Counted from the stretch's first letter, positions 17,093-26,309 are shown. The stretch is DNA of 64,000 bases from Clostridia bacterium (GCA_900767025.1 CAAFXS010000028.1:46372-110371); one strand, 5' to 3'. Program-made: numbers and translations. Notes: generated from the letters alone by a model not told the origin.

Positions 17093-17719
17093 TTATTTAG
17101 AGTAGAACTCAACGATTAAATGCTCTTCAACAGGAGTTGCAATTTCATCTCTCTCAGGGAGCTTAACAACCTTTGCTTCCATAGCATCTTTATTAACATC
17201 AATCCACTGAGGAACAGGGCGTGATGCGTTGGACTCAACGAGAGACTTGAACTCGTCTGTGGACTTGCTTCTCTCTCTTACGGCAACAACATCGCCTGCC
17301 TTAAGAAGGTATGACGGAATATCAACCTTATTACCGTTAACAGTGAAGTGAGCATGGTTAACAAGCTGACGAGCCTGTGCTCTTGAGCTTGCGAAGCCTG
17401 CTGTGTATACAAAGTTGTCTAAACGGCTTTCACAAAGCTGGAGAAGGTTTGTACCTGTAACGCCTGCCTTGCGCTCTGCCATAAGGAAATACTTGTGGAA
17501 CTGTCCCTCTGCGATACCGTAGTAACGGCGAGCGGACTGCTTTGCACGAAGCTGAAGGCCGTATTCCGAAGCCTTCTTTCTGTTTTGGCCATGCTGACCG
17601 GGAGCGTATGAACGACGCTCTATTGCACATTTGCTTGTATAGCATCTGTCACCCTTGAGGAAAAGCTTTTTACCCTCGCGGCGGCAAAGCTTACAAGCAG
17701 GTCCTGTATATCTTGCCAT
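17093..17719 (-). CDS. rpsD: 30S ribosomal protein S4 (zinc-binding type)
   Basis: 208 residues with the four-cysteine N-terminal zinc site (C9, C12, C26, C31), the S4 RNA-binding domain and the C-terminal ending VEFYSK. S4 starts 30S assembly on the 5' domain of 16S rRNA and represses its own operon in several bacteria. It lies inside the alpha operon between rpsK and rpoA, unlike Bacillus, where rpsD is elsewhere. Confidence 0.98.
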   Translation of the reverse strand: MARYTGPACKLCRREGKKLFLKGDRCYTSKCAIERRSYAPGQHGQNRKKASEYGLQLRAKQSARRYYGIAEGQFHKYFLMAERKAGVTGTNLLQLCESRLDNFVYTAGFASSRAQARQLVNHAHFTVNGNKVDIPSYLLKAGDVVAVRERSKSTDEFKSLVESNASRPVPQWIDVNKDAMEAKVVKLPERDEIATPVEEHLIVEFYSK

Positions 17720-17740
17720 ATCAAGTAACCTCCAATTATA

Positions 17741-18136
17741 CTATACGCGGCGTCTTTTTGGCGGACGGCAGCCATTGTGCGGGATAGGAGTAACATCTTT
17801 GATAAGACTTACTTCCAGACCGGCTGTCTGAAGAGCTCTGATAGCTGATTCACGGCCTGAACCGGGTCCCTTTACATAAACTTCAACAGTTTTCATACCG
17901 CAATCCACAGCTGTTTTAGCAGCAGTTTCAGCAGCAGTTGCAGCTGCGTAGGGTGTGGATTTTCTTGAACCTCTGAAGCCCATTTCACCGGCAGATGCCC
18001 ATGAAACTGCGTTTCCGTTCACATCGGTAATAGTAACGATTGTGTTGTTGAAGGTTGATTGAATATGGGCAGCACCACGCTCAATATTTTTCTTCTCACG
18101 GCGCTTGCGTGAGCCTGTGGTCTTTTTAGTAGCCAT
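17741..18136 (-). CDS. rpsK: 30S ribosomal protein S11
   Basis: 131 residues, with GAAHIQSTFNNTIVTITD and the conserved basic C-terminal end GCRPPKRRRV. S11 forms the platform of the small subunit near the E site. Short spacers (16-21 bases) with good ribosome sites tie it to rpsM and rpsD. Confidence 0.98.
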   Translation of the reverse strand: MATKKTTGSRKRREKKNIERGAAHIQSTFNNTIVTITDVNGNAVSWASAGEMGFRGSRKSTPYAAATAAETAAKTAVDCGMKTVEVYVKGPGSGRESAIRALQTAGLEVSLIKDVTPIPHNGCRPPKRRRV

Positions 18137-18152
18137 ACTTGTTTCCTCCTAC

Positions 18153-18521
18153 TTATTTCTTCTTATTTGCTATGGTCTTCTTTGGACCCTTGCGTGTGCG
18201 GGCATTGTTCTTTGAGGTCTGTCCTCTGACAGGGAGACCCTTTCTGTGCCTTACGCCACGATAGCAGCCGATTTCTATAAGTCTTTTGATGTCAAAAGCT
18301 GTATCTCTGCGGAGGTCACCCTCTACATTGAGGTTATTAGTGATATAGTCACTGAGCTTCTTAACATCATCCTCTGTCAAATCTCTGCAACGAGTATCAG
18401 CATTGATACCGGTAGCTTCGATTATCTTTTTGGAAGTAGTAAGACCGATACCGTAAATATAGGTAAGGCCGATTTCTACTCTTTTGTCATTAGGTAAGTC
18501 AACACCTGAAATTCGTGCCAT
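18153..18521 (-). CDS. rpsM: 30S ribosomal protein S13
   Basis: 122 residues. ARISGVDLPNDKRVEIGLTY at the start, the helix-two-turn-helix domain and the basic tail reaching toward the P-site tRNA (KNNARTRKGPKKTIANKKK) are all present. It forms the head bridge to the 50S subunit. First S-protein gene after rpmJ. Confidence 0.98.
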   Translation of the reverse strand: MARISGVDLPNDKRVEIGLTYIYGIGLTTSKKIIEATGINADTRCRDLTEDDVKKLSDYITNNLNVEGDLRRDTAFDIKRLIEIGCYRGVRHRKGLPVRGQTSKNNARTRKGPKKTIANKKK

Positions 18522-18553
18522 TTTACAATTTACCTCCGATTTTTAATTCAGGT

Positions 18554-18667
18554 TTAGCCCTGACGCTGTTTGTGCTTTGGATTTTCACAGATAACCATTA
18601 CTTTTCCATTGCGCTTGATTACTTTGCATTTTTCGCAAATTTTCTTTACAGAAGGTCTGACTTTCAT
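18554..18667 (-). CDS. rpmJ: 50S ribosomal protein L36 (zinc form)
   Basis: 37 residues, MKVRPSVKKICEKCKVIKRN at the start. The zinc ligands C11, C14, C27 and H32 are present, so this is the zinc-containing form. Found in the usual place between infA and rpsM, with a GAGGA ribosome site. Confidence 0.98.
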   Translation of the reverse strand: MKVRPSVKKICEKCKVIKRNGKVMVICENPKHKQRQG

Positions 18668-18688
18668 TTTGAATATCCTCCTAATTAT

Positions 18689-18907
18689 TTACTTTGAGCG
18701 CCAAATAATACGACCCTTTGTCAGGTCATACGGAGACATCTCAATTGTTACCTTGTCACCGGGAAGAATACGAATGTTGTTCATTCTCAGCTTTCCGCTG
18801 ATGTGGGCAATAACAATGTGGTCGTTTTGAAGTGCAACCTTAAATGTGGTGTTGGGAAGCACCTCTGCCACTGTACCCTCAACTTCTATCATATCTGACT
18901 TTGACAT
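18689..18907 (-). CDS. infA: Translation initiation factor IF-1
   Basis: 72 residues, an S1-type OB-fold (IEVEGTVAEVLPNTTFKVAL ... RILPGDKVTIEMSPYDLTKG). IF-1 blocks the A site during initiation. Full length. In many Clostridia a small KOW-domain protein gene lies between map and infA; here only 86 bases separate them, so it is absent. Confidence 0.98.
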   Translation of the reverse strand: MSKSDMIEVEGTVAEVLPNTTFKVALQNDHIVIAHISGKLRMNNIRILPGDKVTIEMSPYDLTKGRIIWRSK

Positions 18908-18993
18908 CTTATACCTCGCTAATAAAATTAATTACGATTGATGTTATTAATTTAACTGGAATCACATTACGGCGTAGTCGCCTGCAATTGATT

Positions 18994-19743
18994 TTACACC
19001 CTCGTCAGGATAACGGGACCGTTTGCCGTGATGGCAACCGTATGCTCAAAATGAGCAGAAAGCTTGCCGTCGCTTGTTTTAACAGTCCATCCGTCGGAAA
19101 GCTGCTTAACCTTATAGGTTCCCAGATTTATCATTGGTTCAATTGCCAATGTCATTCCGGGTAACAGTCTGATACCACGACCTGCGTGACCGAAGTTTGG
19201 TACGCTTGGTTCTTCGTGAAGCTTGGTGCCGACACCGTGACCTACATAATCACGGACAACACCGTATCCCCGTTCCTCACAATAGGTCTGCACAGCATTG
19301 GATATATCACCGATTCTGTTGCCGGGAACCGCCTGTTCAATGCCTTTGTAAAGGCTTTCACGGGTGGTGTCCATCAGCCGCTTTGCCTCGGGAGAGCAAG
19401 TCCCTGCAGCAAATGTGGCAGCATTGTCGCCGTTATATCCGTTCTTTGCAGCTCCCAAATCAATGCTGACAATATCACCCTCACGGATTATACGGTCAGC
19501 ACTGGGGATACCGTGGATAACTTCATCATTTATAGATATACATGCAGTAGCAGGAAAGCCTCCGTAGTTCAAAAAGTTCGGTGTAGCACCGTGCTTTTTG
19601 ATGAACTTGTAAGCAATTTCGTCAATTTCCTTGGTGGAAACTCCGGGCTTTACGGCTTCGCCCGCTACCATTAATGCTTCAGCCGATATTTGACAGGCTT
19701 CTTTCATAAGCTCCAGCTCACGGCTGCTTTTAAGCACTATCAT
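18994..19743 (-). CDS. map: Methionine aminopeptidase type I
   Basis: 249 residues from the ATG at 19743, which has a perfect GGAGG ribosome site; the 22 codons before it lie within adk and are not expected to be translated. The enzyme removes the initiator Met. Metal ligands are seen in SIDLGAAKNGYNGDNAATF (two Asp), GHGVGTKLHEEP (His), AIEPM (Glu) and FEHT (Glu). Tightly linked behind adk. Confidence 0.98.
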   Translation of the reverse strand: MIVLKSSRELELMKEACQISAEALMVAGEAVKPGVSTKEIDEIAYKFIKKHGATPNFLNYGGFPATACISINDEVIHGIPSADRIIREGDIVSIDLGAAKNGYNGDNAATFAAGTCSPEAKRLMDTTRESLYKGIEQAVPGNRIGDISNAVQTYCEERGYGVVRDYVGHGVGTKLHEEPSVPNFGHAGRGIRLLPGMTLAIEPMINLGTYKVKQLSDGWTVKTSDGKLSAHFEHTVAITANGPVILTRV

Positions 19744-19744
19744 G

Positions 19745-20377
19745 TTAATCCTCCAATGCAGCGAAAACGAGAGCGGTTGTATCAGCAACCTCCTCCTGTC
19801 CTTCAACAATTACAAGCTTGCCGAGATTCTGATAGAAATCCTTAAGAGGCTCTGTCATCTGATGATACTCTTCAAGTCTTGCAAGCACTGTTTCGGGAGC
19901 GTCGTCCTTACGCTGAATAAGTTCACCGCCGCAAGCATCGCAAACGCCCTCAGTCTTGGGCTTCTTATACTCAAGGTGATAGGAATTTGCACACTTTGCG
20001 CAAACACGGCGGCCGCTCATCCTCTTAATAATTCTCTCATCTGCAACCTCAATATCAAGGACCTTGTCGATTTCAATATTTGCATCTTCAAGAGCCTGTG
20101 CCTGAGGAATTGTCCTTGGAAAACCGTCAAGGATAAAGCCGTTTTCACAATCTTTTTCTTTAAGTCTGTCCTTGATAATACCGATAACAACCTCATCGGG
20201 AACAAGCTGGCCTGCGTCCATAAAGGACTTTGCCTTTAAGCCCATCTCTGTGCCGTCTTTAACAGCAGCACGAAGAATATTGCCCGTTGAAATTGCAGGG
20301 ATACCGAATTTTTCAACAATCTTTTCTGCCTGAGTGCCTTTGCCGGCACCGGGCGCACCGAGAAGAATAAGTTTCAT
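19745..20377 (-). CDS. adk: Adenylate kinase (zinc LID)
   Basis: 210 residues. P-loop GAPGAGKGTQ at residues 7-16, NMP-binding region, and a LID domain carrying a four-cysteine zinc site (CAKC ... CDAC), as in Gram-positive long-form enzymes. It interconverts ATP + AMP and 2 ADP. It stands between secY and map, the usual spc-operon order. Confidence 0.98.
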   Translation of the reverse strand: MKLILLGAPGAGKGTQAEKIVEKFGIPAISTGNILRAAVKDGTEMGLKAKSFMDAGQLVPDEVVIGIIKDRLKEKDCENGFILDGFPRTIPQAQALEDANIEIDKVLDIEVADERIIKRMSGRRVCAKCANSYHLEYKKPKTEGVCDACGGELIQRKDDAPETVLARLEEYHQMTEPLKDFYQNLGKLVIVEGQEEVADTTALVFAALED

Positions 20378-20397
20378 AATTAATACTCCTTTATATA

Positions 20398-21747
20398 TTA
20401 GTCAAGGAAGCCTTTATAATGACGCATCATCATCTGTGACTCAAGCTGACGAACAGTTTCAAGAGCTACACCGCACATAATGATAAGTGAGGTACCGCCA
20501 AGTGAAATTGTCATACCGCCGTCGCTGCCGCCCTCGGTAAGAGGAGGAATTGCTGCCTCACAAATAAGTGAGTAAACAATCGGGAACAAAGCGATTACCG
20601 ACAGCATAAGAGCACCGATAAGTGTAAGCCTTGAAAGCACTCTGAGAATGTAGTCAGAGGTGGGCTTACCCGGACGGATACCCGGAATTGCGCCGTTATT
20701 TTTACGAAGATTATTTGCCATTTCAATAGGATTGTACTGGATTGTGCTGTAGAAATAAGCAAAGAATATGATAAGCAGGAAGTACATCAGTGCATACCAC
20801 CAAGAGTCACCCTGGAAGGCTGCAAAGAACTTCTCCCAGAAGGTACCCTCGTACTTATCTGCTGAAAGGAACATCTGAACTGTTCCCGGAAGTGAGAGAA
20901 TTGATGAAGCAAAGATAACCGGAAGAACGCCGCTCATATTAACCTTAATAGGCATATGGGTTGACTGACCGCCCATCATCTTTCTGCCGACTACGCGCTT
21001 TGCATAGGAAATCGGCAATCTTCTCTCGGAATTGTCCATAAATACGATGTATGCAATCATCAAAAGGAAGATTACGCATACAACAGGAACAAGAATTCTG
21101 TAAACAAGTCTACCTGTGCTGATGTACTGGAAGAGCTGCTGAATAAGTGTGGGGAACCTTGAAACGATACCTGCAAAAAGGATAATTGAAATACCGTTGC
21201 CGATACCGCTGATTGTAATCTGTTCACCCAGCCACATAATAACAGCTGTACCTGCTGTAAGAACAAGTACGATAACGACTGCCTGGAACACAGCATCAAA
21301 GCCGGTGAAAGCGTTGCCGTTAACATCTGTCATCAAGTAGTTGTTTGCACGAAGATAGAAGAAGTAAGCCAGTGACTGAAGCAAGCCCAGAACAACTGTT
21401 ACGAAACGGGTGATTGAAGCAATCTTCTTTCTGCCCTCTTCGCCTTCCTTCTGCAATCTTTCAAGTGCAGGAATTGCAACTGCAAGCAGCTGCATAATGA
21501 TTGATGCGTTGATGTAAGGAGTGATTGACATAGCGAAAATAGTTCCGTATGTGAATGCACTACCTGTCATCAAGCTTAAATAAGTGAGAATTGTATTTCC
21601 CTTACCAACACTGATTTCATCAACGATGTTGAGGAAAGGTACTGGAATGACTGAACCGATTCTAAATACAAGAATAATAAATGCGGTAAATAACAGCTTC
21701 TTACGAATTTCTGGCACTTTCCAGGCATTTACGATGGTTTTAATCAT
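20398..21747 (-). CDS. secY: Protein translocase channel subunit SecY
   Basis: 449 residues with ten membrane helices; N-terminal FRIGSVIPVPFLN, GIGNGISIILFAGIV and the C-terminal VALETVRQLESQMMMRHY are typical. SecY forms the membrane pore of SecYEG for secreted and membrane proteins. It begins directly after rplO, with no gap. Confidence 0.98.
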   Translation of the reverse strand: MIKTIVNAWKVPEIRKKLLFTAFIILVFRIGSVIPVPFLNIVDEISVGKGNTILTYLSLMTGSAFTYGTIFAMSITPYINASIIMQLLAVAIPALERLQKEGEEGRKKIASITRFVTVVLGLLQSLAYFFYLRANNYLMTDVNGNAFTGFDAVFQAVVIVLVLTAGTAVIMWLGEQITISGIGNGISIILFAGIVSRFPTLIQQLFQYISTGRLVYRILVPVVCVIFLLMIAYIVFMDNSERRLPISYAKRVVGRKMMGGQSTHMPIKVNMSGVLPVIFASSILSLPGTVQMFLSADKYEGTFWEKFFAAFQGDSWWYALMYFLLIIFFAYFYSTIQYNPIEMANNLRKNNGAIPGIRPGKPTSDYILRVLSRLTLIGALMLSVIALFPIVYSLICEAAIPPLTEGGSDGGMTISLGGTSLIIMCGVALETVRQLESQMMMRHYKGFLD

Positions 21748-22191
21748 TTAGAGCACCTCCACCTTGCCACCTGCAGCTTCAATCTTAGACTTAGCTGACT
21801 CACTGATTGCATCTACCTTTACGGTGAGAGCCTTTGTGATTTCGCCTTTGCCGAGAACCTTTACACCGTCAAGAGTCTTTTTGATAAGACCTGCTTCCAT
21901 AAGGCTCTGTGCATCAACTGTAGCACCGTCTTCAAATCTGTCATTAAGTGAAGAAACATTTACAACTGCATACTCAGTAGCAAAGATGTTGTTAAATCCT
22001 CTCTTTGGAACTCGTCTCTGAAGGGGCATCTGGCCACCCTCAAAGCCGAAGCGTCTGCTGTAACCGGAACGGGATTTCTGACCCTTCTGGCCTTTACCGG
22101 CGGTTTTACCCTGACCGGAAGCAGTACCTCTGCCTATTCTCTTTACGCTCTTTTTGGAGCCCTCTGCAGGAGAAAGTTCATGTAATTTCAT
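21748..22191 (-). CDS. rplO: 50S ribosomal protein L15
   Basis: 147 residues: MKLHELSPAEGSKKSVKRIG, then the glycine/arginine-rich N-terminal extension (GTASGQGKTAGKGQKGQK) that threads into 23S rRNA, and a globular C-terminal domain. Its stop abuts the secY start. Confidence 0.98.
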   Translation of the reverse strand: MKLHELSPAEGSKKSVKRIGRGTASGQGKTAGKGQKGQKSRSGYSRRFGFEGGQMPLQRRVPKRGFNNIFATEYAVVNVSSLNDRFEDGATVDAQSLMEAGLIKKTLDGVKVLGKGEITKALTVKVDAISESAKSKIEAAGGKVEVL

Positions 22192-22205
22192 ATCTGCACC
22201 TCCCC

Positions 22206-22385
22206 TTATTCTTCTACAACAGTTACAAGGTGTGCGATTTTTGCAATCTTACCCTGTGTCTGTGCGTTATCCGGCTGAACTGTTACATTGCCGATTTTAC
22301 GAAGTCCAAGTGAGTGGGCGGTGGCAATCTGGTCTGCTTTGCTGCCAATTAAACTCTTGGTAAGCTTGATTTTAATGTCTGCCAT
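22206..22385 (-). CDS. rpmD: 50S ribosomal protein L30
   Basis: 59 residues, MADIKIKLTKSLIGSKADQI and the central LGLRKIGN that define L30. A small surface protein of the large subunit. Located between rpsE and rplO as usual, with a GGAGGG ribosome site before the ATG. Confidence 0.97.
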   Translation of the reverse strand: MADIKIKLTKSLIGSKADQIATAHSLGLRKIGNVTVQPDNAQTQGKIAKIAHLVTVVEE

Positions 22386-22398
22386 GGTTCCACCCTCC

Positions 22399-22899
22399 TT
22401 AACCTAAAATTTCTTTAGTTGACTTGCCACGAATTGCGGCAACCTCGTCAGCTGTACGAAGCTGAGCCAAGCCGTTAATTGCTGCTCTTACAACATTGCA
22501 GGGATTATTTGAACGGATAGCCTTAGTTCTGATATCCTTAATACCTACTGTTTCAACAACGGCACGAACAGGACCGCCGGCGATAACACCGGTACCCTTT
22601 GGAGCCGGCATCAGGAGAACCTCGCCTGCACCGAACTTGCCCTTAACCTCGTGTGGAATTGTTGTACCCTTAAGAGCAACCTTGATTACATTTTTCTTAG
22701 CGTCTTCAATTCCCTTGCGGATAGCGTCGGGAACTTCGCCTGATTTACCGATACCGAAGCCAACAAGTCCGTTGCCGTCACCAACAACTACGAGAGCTGA
22801 GAATTTGAAAATTCTACCGCCCTTTACGGTCTTTGATACACGGTTGATAGCTACTACTCTTTCTTCAAGTTCCATTGAAGATACATCAATTTTTGCCAT
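22399..22899 (-). CDS. rpsE: 30S ribosomal protein S5
   Basis: 166 residues. N-terminal double-stranded-RNA-like domain (ERVVAINRVSKTVKGGRIFK) and C-terminal domain (GTGVIAGGPVRAVVE). S5 guards decoding accuracy and the mRNA entry site; spectinomycin-resistance changes map to the VKGGR-type loop, which looks normal here. Confidence 0.98.
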   Translation of the reverse strand: MAKIDVSSMELEERVVAINRVSKTVKGGRIFKFSALVVVGDGNGLVGFGIGKSGEVPDAIRKGIEDAKKNVIKVALKGTTIPHEVKGKFGAGEVLLMPAPKGTGVIAGGPVRAVVETVGIKDIRTKAIRSNNPCNVVRAAINGLAQLRTADEVAAIRGKSTKEILG

Positions 22900-22917
22900 A
22901 AAAATTACCCTCCTTCG

Positions 22918-23277
22918 TTAGAACTTAAGTCCGCCTTCACGAGCGCCGTCAGCAACTGCTGCCACACGACCGTGATATACGTAACCGCCGCGGTCAAATA
23001 CGCATTCTTCAATGCCCTTTGCCTTGGCTCTGTCTGCTAATGCTTTACCGACAGCCTTTGCTGCCTCAATGTTACCGCCGTACTGAGTAAAATCCTTCTC
23101 AACTGTTGATGCGGATGCAAGTGTTACACCTGCAACATCATCAATGAGCTGTGCGTAGATATTGCTGAGAGAGCGATATACATTAAGTCTTGGACATTCA
23201 GCAGTACCGCTAATCTTGCCACGAACTCTTGTGTGGCGCTTCTGTCTTGCCTTATTGGCGTCTTGTCTTGAAACCAT
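22918..23277 (-). CDS. rplR: 50S ribosomal protein L18
   Basis: 119 residues: basic N-terminus (RQKRHTRVRGKISGTAECPR), then the 5S rRNA-binding domain with LNVYRSLSNIYAQLIDD and FDRGGYVYHGRV. L18 brings 5S rRNA into the central protuberance with L5. Confidence 0.98.
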   Translation of the reverse strand: MVSRQDANKARQKRHTRVRGKISGTAECPRLNVYRSLSNIYAQLIDDVAGVTLASASTVEKDFTQYGGNIEAAKAVGKALADRAKAKGIEECVFDRGGYVYHGRVAAVADGAREGGLKF

Positions 23278-23295
23278 TGTATTTCACTCCTTCCC

Positions 23296-23835
23296 TTATT
23301 TCTTACCTGCTTTTCCTTCTTTACGACGGATATGCTCTTCGGCATACTTAATGCCCTTGCCCTTGTAAGGCTCCGGCGGTCTCTTTTCACGAACCTGAGC
23401 TGCGAACTGACCAACCTTCTGCTTGTCTGCACCGCTGATAACAATAGCGGTAGCTGACGGACATTCGATTTTAACGCCTTCGGGAGCTTCCATTATAACC
23501 TGATGTGAGAAACCAAGGTTCATAACAAGGGAATTGCCCTGAAGTGAAACCCTGTAACCTACACCGTTAACCTCAAGATTCTTCTTAAAGCCCTCTGTTA
23601 CACCTGTTACCATGTTAGCAATAAGTGTACGGGTAAGACCGTGAAGACTCCTGTTTTCTTTTGCATCGTTAGGTCTTTTAACGATAATCTCGCTGCCGTC
23701 AACACTGATATCCATATTTGGATGAGCATCCATTGAAAGAGTTCCGTTGGGACCCTTAACGGTAACAGTATTGTTGTTGATATTTACATCAACACCGGCA
23801 GGAATTGTAATTGGTTTTAAACCGATTCTTGACAT
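23296..23835 (-). CDS. rplF: 50S ribosomal protein L6
   Basis: 179 residues, two repeated domains; MSRIGLKPITIPAGVDVNI at the start and the conserved C-terminal KRPPEPYKGKGIKYAEE. L6 lies near the factor-binding centre. Confidence 0.98.
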   Translation of the reverse strand: MSRIGLKPITIPAGVDVNINNNTVTVKGPNGTLSMDAHPNMDISVDGSEIIVKRPNDAKENRSLHGLTRTLIANMVTGVTEGFKKNLEVNGVGYRVSLQGNSLVMNLGFSHQVIMEAPEGVKIECPSATAIVISGADKQKVGQFAAQVREKRPPEPYKGKGIKYAEEHIRRKEGKAGKK

Positions 23836-23850
23836 CCTGACTGTACCTCC

Positions 23851-24249
23851 TTACCAAATGAATGCTAAAACTTCGCCGCCGACATTCTGCTTGCGAGCTT
23901 CTTTGTCTGTCATAATGCCCTTTGAAGTTGAAACGATTGCAACACCGAGTCCCTTCATAACCTTGGGCATATCCTCAACATTTGAATAAATACGAAGACC
24001 CGGCTTTGAAACTCTGCGAAGTCCGGTGATAACCTGGCTCTTGCCCTCACCGTACTTGAGTGTTACACGGATAACACCCTGCTTGCCGTCTTCGATTATT
24101 TTGTAGTTTTTGATATAACCTTCATCAACAAGAATCTGAGCAATTGCCTTCTTCATGTTTGACGCAGGAATATCTACTGTATCGTGCTTTGCTGAATTTG
24201 CATTACGAATTCTTGTAAGCATATCAGCGATTGGATCTGTAATATGCAT
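23851..24249 (-). CDS. rpsH: 30S ribosomal protein S8
   Basis: 132 residues; DPIADMLTRIRNANSAKHDT at the N-terminus and the RNA-binding C-terminal STSKGIMTDKEARKQNVGG. Central organiser of the 16S rRNA central domain; in E. coli S8 represses the spc operon at the L5 region. Confidence 0.98.
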   Translation of the reverse strand: MHITDPIADMLTRIRNANSAKHDTVDIPASNMKKAIAQILVDEGYIKNYKIIEDGKQGVIRVTLKYGEGKSQVITGLRRVSKPGLRIYSNVEDMPKVMKGLGVAIVSTSKGIMTDKEARKQNVGGEVLAFIW

Positions 24250-24287
24250 TGATATTTCCTCCTTATTAGATTAGCAATTCTCGATTC

Positions 24288-24473
24288 TTACCAAGATGAT
24301 TTTTTTACACCGGGGATTTCGCCCTTATGAGCAAGCTCTCTGAAGCAAATTCTGCACACACCGTACTTACGGAGATAAGCGTGGGGTCTACCGCAGATTT
24401 TGCATCTGTTATATGCTCTTGTTGAATACTTGGCAGGTCTTGCTGCCTTAACCTTCATAGATGTTTTTGCCAC
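24288..24473 (-). CDS. rpsN: 30S ribosomal protein S14 type Z
   Basis: 61 residues, the short zinc-binding form (rpsZ type) with CKICGRPHAYLRKYGVCRIC holding the four cysteines. It binds in the 30S head. Zinc-containing, in contrast to the longer cysteine-free S14 found as a backup in some Firmicutes. Confidence 0.98.
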   Translation of the reverse strand: MAKTSMKVKAARPAKYSTRAYNRCKICGRPHAYLRKYGVCRICFRELAHKGEIPGVKKSSW

Positions 24474-24485
24474 GATAATCCCTCC

Positions 24486-25028
24486 TTACTCTGCGAACGG
24501 AGCGCCCATTAACTTAAGAAGTTCACGAGCCTCTTCGTCTGTGTTTGCAGTTGTTACCATAATGATGTCCATACCACGAACAGCATCAATCTTATCATAA
24601 TCGATTTCAGGGAAAATCAGCTGCTCCTTAACGCCCATAGCATAGTTACCACGGCCGTCGAAGGAGTTGGGGTTGATACCTCTGAAGTCACGAACTCTTG
24701 GAAGTGCGAGATTGAAAAATCTCTCAAGGAATTCATACATTCTGTCGCCGCGAAGTGTAACCTTAACACCGATTGGCATACCCTCACGGAGCTTGAAGTT
24801 AGCTACTGACTTCTTTGCACGACATACTACCGGACGCTGACCTGTAATTGTCTGAAGGTCTGTAATAATAGCGTCTACTACCTTTGAATTTTCACGGGCT
24901 TCACCGCAACCAACATTGATTACAATCTTGTCAAGCTTTGGGATTTGCATAACAGATTTGTATCCGAATTTCTTCATCAATGCAGGAGCAATGTCTTTTT
25001 TATATGTTTCTTTTAAAGCTGCTGCCAT
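24486..25028 (-). CDS. rplE: 50S ribosomal protein L5
   Basis: 180 residues; IPKLDKIVINVGCGEARENS, RPVVCRAKKSVANFKLREGM and GMDIIMVTTANTDEEARELL are all typical. L5 binds 5S rRNA and touches the P-site tRNA. Full length. Confidence 0.98.
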   Translation of the reverse strand: MAAALKETYKKDIAPALMKKFGYKSVMQIPKLDKIVINVGCGEARENSKVVDAIITDLQTITGQRPVVCRAKKSVANFKLREGMPIGVKVTLRGDRMYEFLERFFNLALPRVRDFRGINPNSFDGRGNYAMGVKEQLIFPEIDYDKIDAVRGMDIIMVTTANTDEEARELLKLMGAPFAE

Positions 25029-25048
25029 TTGTTATGTTCCTCCCTTTC

Positions 25049-25351
25049 TTAAAACTCGTTTCCGCATTTTCTGCAGACACGCTTGCCATCCTTGTGACCA
25101 ACACGAGTTGCCTCGCCGCACTTAGGACATACCAACTGAACCTTTGAAGCGTAAAGAGCTGACTCAACCTCAATAAGACCGCCGGGCTCACCCATCTTGC
25201 GAGGCTTAACGTGCTTTGTAACAACGTTAACCTTCTTAACGATGACCTTGCCTTCCTTTGGGCTTACTGCGATAACCTCGCCCTTAACACCCTTTGACTT
25301 TCCGCTGAGAACCATAACGGTATCACCGGTTTTTACAAACATTTTACTCAT
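25049..25351 (-). CDS. rplX: 50S ribosomal protein L24
   Basis: 100 residues. The KOW motif at the N-terminus (KTGDTVMVLSGKSKGVKGEV) starts large-subunit assembly. The C-terminal part has CPKCG and CRKCG, a zinc-ribbon form of L24 found in Clostridia. Confidence 0.98.
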   Translation of the reverse strand: MSKMFVKTGDTVMVLSGKSKGVKGEVIAVSPKEGKVIVKKVNVVTKHVKPRKMGEPGGLIEVESALYASKVQLVCPKCGEATRVGHKDGKRVCRKCGNEF

Positions 25352-25366
25352 ACTCTTGCACCTCCA

Positions 25367-25735
25367 TTAAAGTACTTCCGGAGCAAGAGAAAGAATTTTC
25401 ATATAATCCTTCTCACGAAGCTCACGGGCTACGGGTCCAAAAATACGGGTTCCACGAGGGGTTTTATCCTCTCTGATAATTACGGCAGCATTTTCGTCAA
25501 AACGAATGTACTGACCGTCGTCACGACGCACACCTTTAGTTGTACGAACGATGACCGCTTTAACAACTTCGCCTTTTTTAACAACACCGCCGGGAGCTGC
25601 CTTCTTAACGCTGGCAACGATTACATCACCGATATTTGCATATCTTCTGCCTGAACCGCCCAGAACTCTGATGCAAAGAAGCTCTTTTGCGCCGGTATTA
25701 TCAGCTACTTTAAGACGACTTTCCTGTTGTATCAC
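25367..25735 (-). CDS. rplN: 50S ribosomal protein L14 (GTG start)
   Basis: 122 residues, beginning at a GTG (25735) read as MIQQESRLKVADNTGAKE, the universal L14 start. A GGAGG ribosome site lies 8 bases upstream. Reading further upstream would add 11 residues foreign to the family. L14 forms bridge B8 and contacts 16S rRNA. Confidence 0.97.
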   Translation of the reverse strand: MIQQESRLKVADNTGAKELLCIRVLGGSGRRYANIGDVIVASVKKAAPGGVVKKGEVVKAVIVRTTKGVRRDDGQYIRFDENAAVIIREDKTPRGTRIFGPVARELREKDYMKILSLAPEVL

Positions 25736-25832
25736 AGCAATTTCCTCCTTCGTACTGCAAAATAACACTTTGCTAAGTTGCAGTTATTATTTTAAATTGA
25801 CTAAATTATAAAAAAGCTGTAAATCGCAACGA

Positions 25833-26087
25833 TTATTTAGCCTTTTCAATGATTTCAACCACACGCCATCTCTTGTCCTTGCTGTATGGACGACATTCCA
25901 TAATCTGAACCTTGTCGCCAACACCGCATTCGTTGTTCTCGTCGTGTGCCTTGTACTTAACAGTACGGTTTACAATCTTGTTGTAAAGCGGATGACGAAC
26001 CTTATCCTTAATTGTAACAACAACGGTTTTGTCCATCTTATCGCTTGTAACAACACCAACACGGGTTTTTCTGAGGTTTCTTTCCAT
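25833..26087 (-). CDS. rpsQ: 30S ribosomal protein S17
   Basis: 84 residues, OB-fold; MERNLRKTRVGVVTSDKMDK and KYKAHDENNECGVGDKV. A primary 16S rRNA 5'-domain binder. The gap to rplN (97 bases) is the largest inside this part of the cluster; I see no promoter or terminator in it. Confidence 0.98.
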   Translation of the reverse strand: MERNLRKTRVGVVTSDKMDKTVVVTIKDKVRHPLYNKIVNRTVKYKAHDENNECGVGDKVQIMECRPYSKDKRWRVVEIIEKAK

Positions 26088-26105
26088 TATTCAGTTACCT
26101 CCTTC

Positions 26106-26309
26106 TTAAGAATTAGCATTTTCAAGTTCGATTTCTCTCTCAACGGTTTTGATGCGAGCGATATCCTTCTTGACTGCTTTAATTCTCATAGGGTTGTCGA
26201 GCTGGTTGATAGCCTGCTGGAAATGAAGGTTGAAAAGCTCTTCTTTAAGCTCTGCAAGCTTCTTTGTTCTCTGCTCTGCTGAAAGAGCCTTGATTTCTGA
26301 TGCTTTCAT
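26106..26309 (-). CDS. rpmC: 50S ribosomal protein L29
   Basis: 67 residues, two long helices (MKASEIKALSAEQRTKKLAE ... LFNLHFQQAINQLDN). Near the exit tunnel, where it helps dock SRP and trigger factor. Its ATG overlaps the rplP stop by 1 base. Confidence 0.97.
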   Translation of the reverse strand: MKASEIKALSAEQRTKKLAELKEELFNLHFQQAINQLDNPMRIKAVKKDIARIKTVEREIELENANS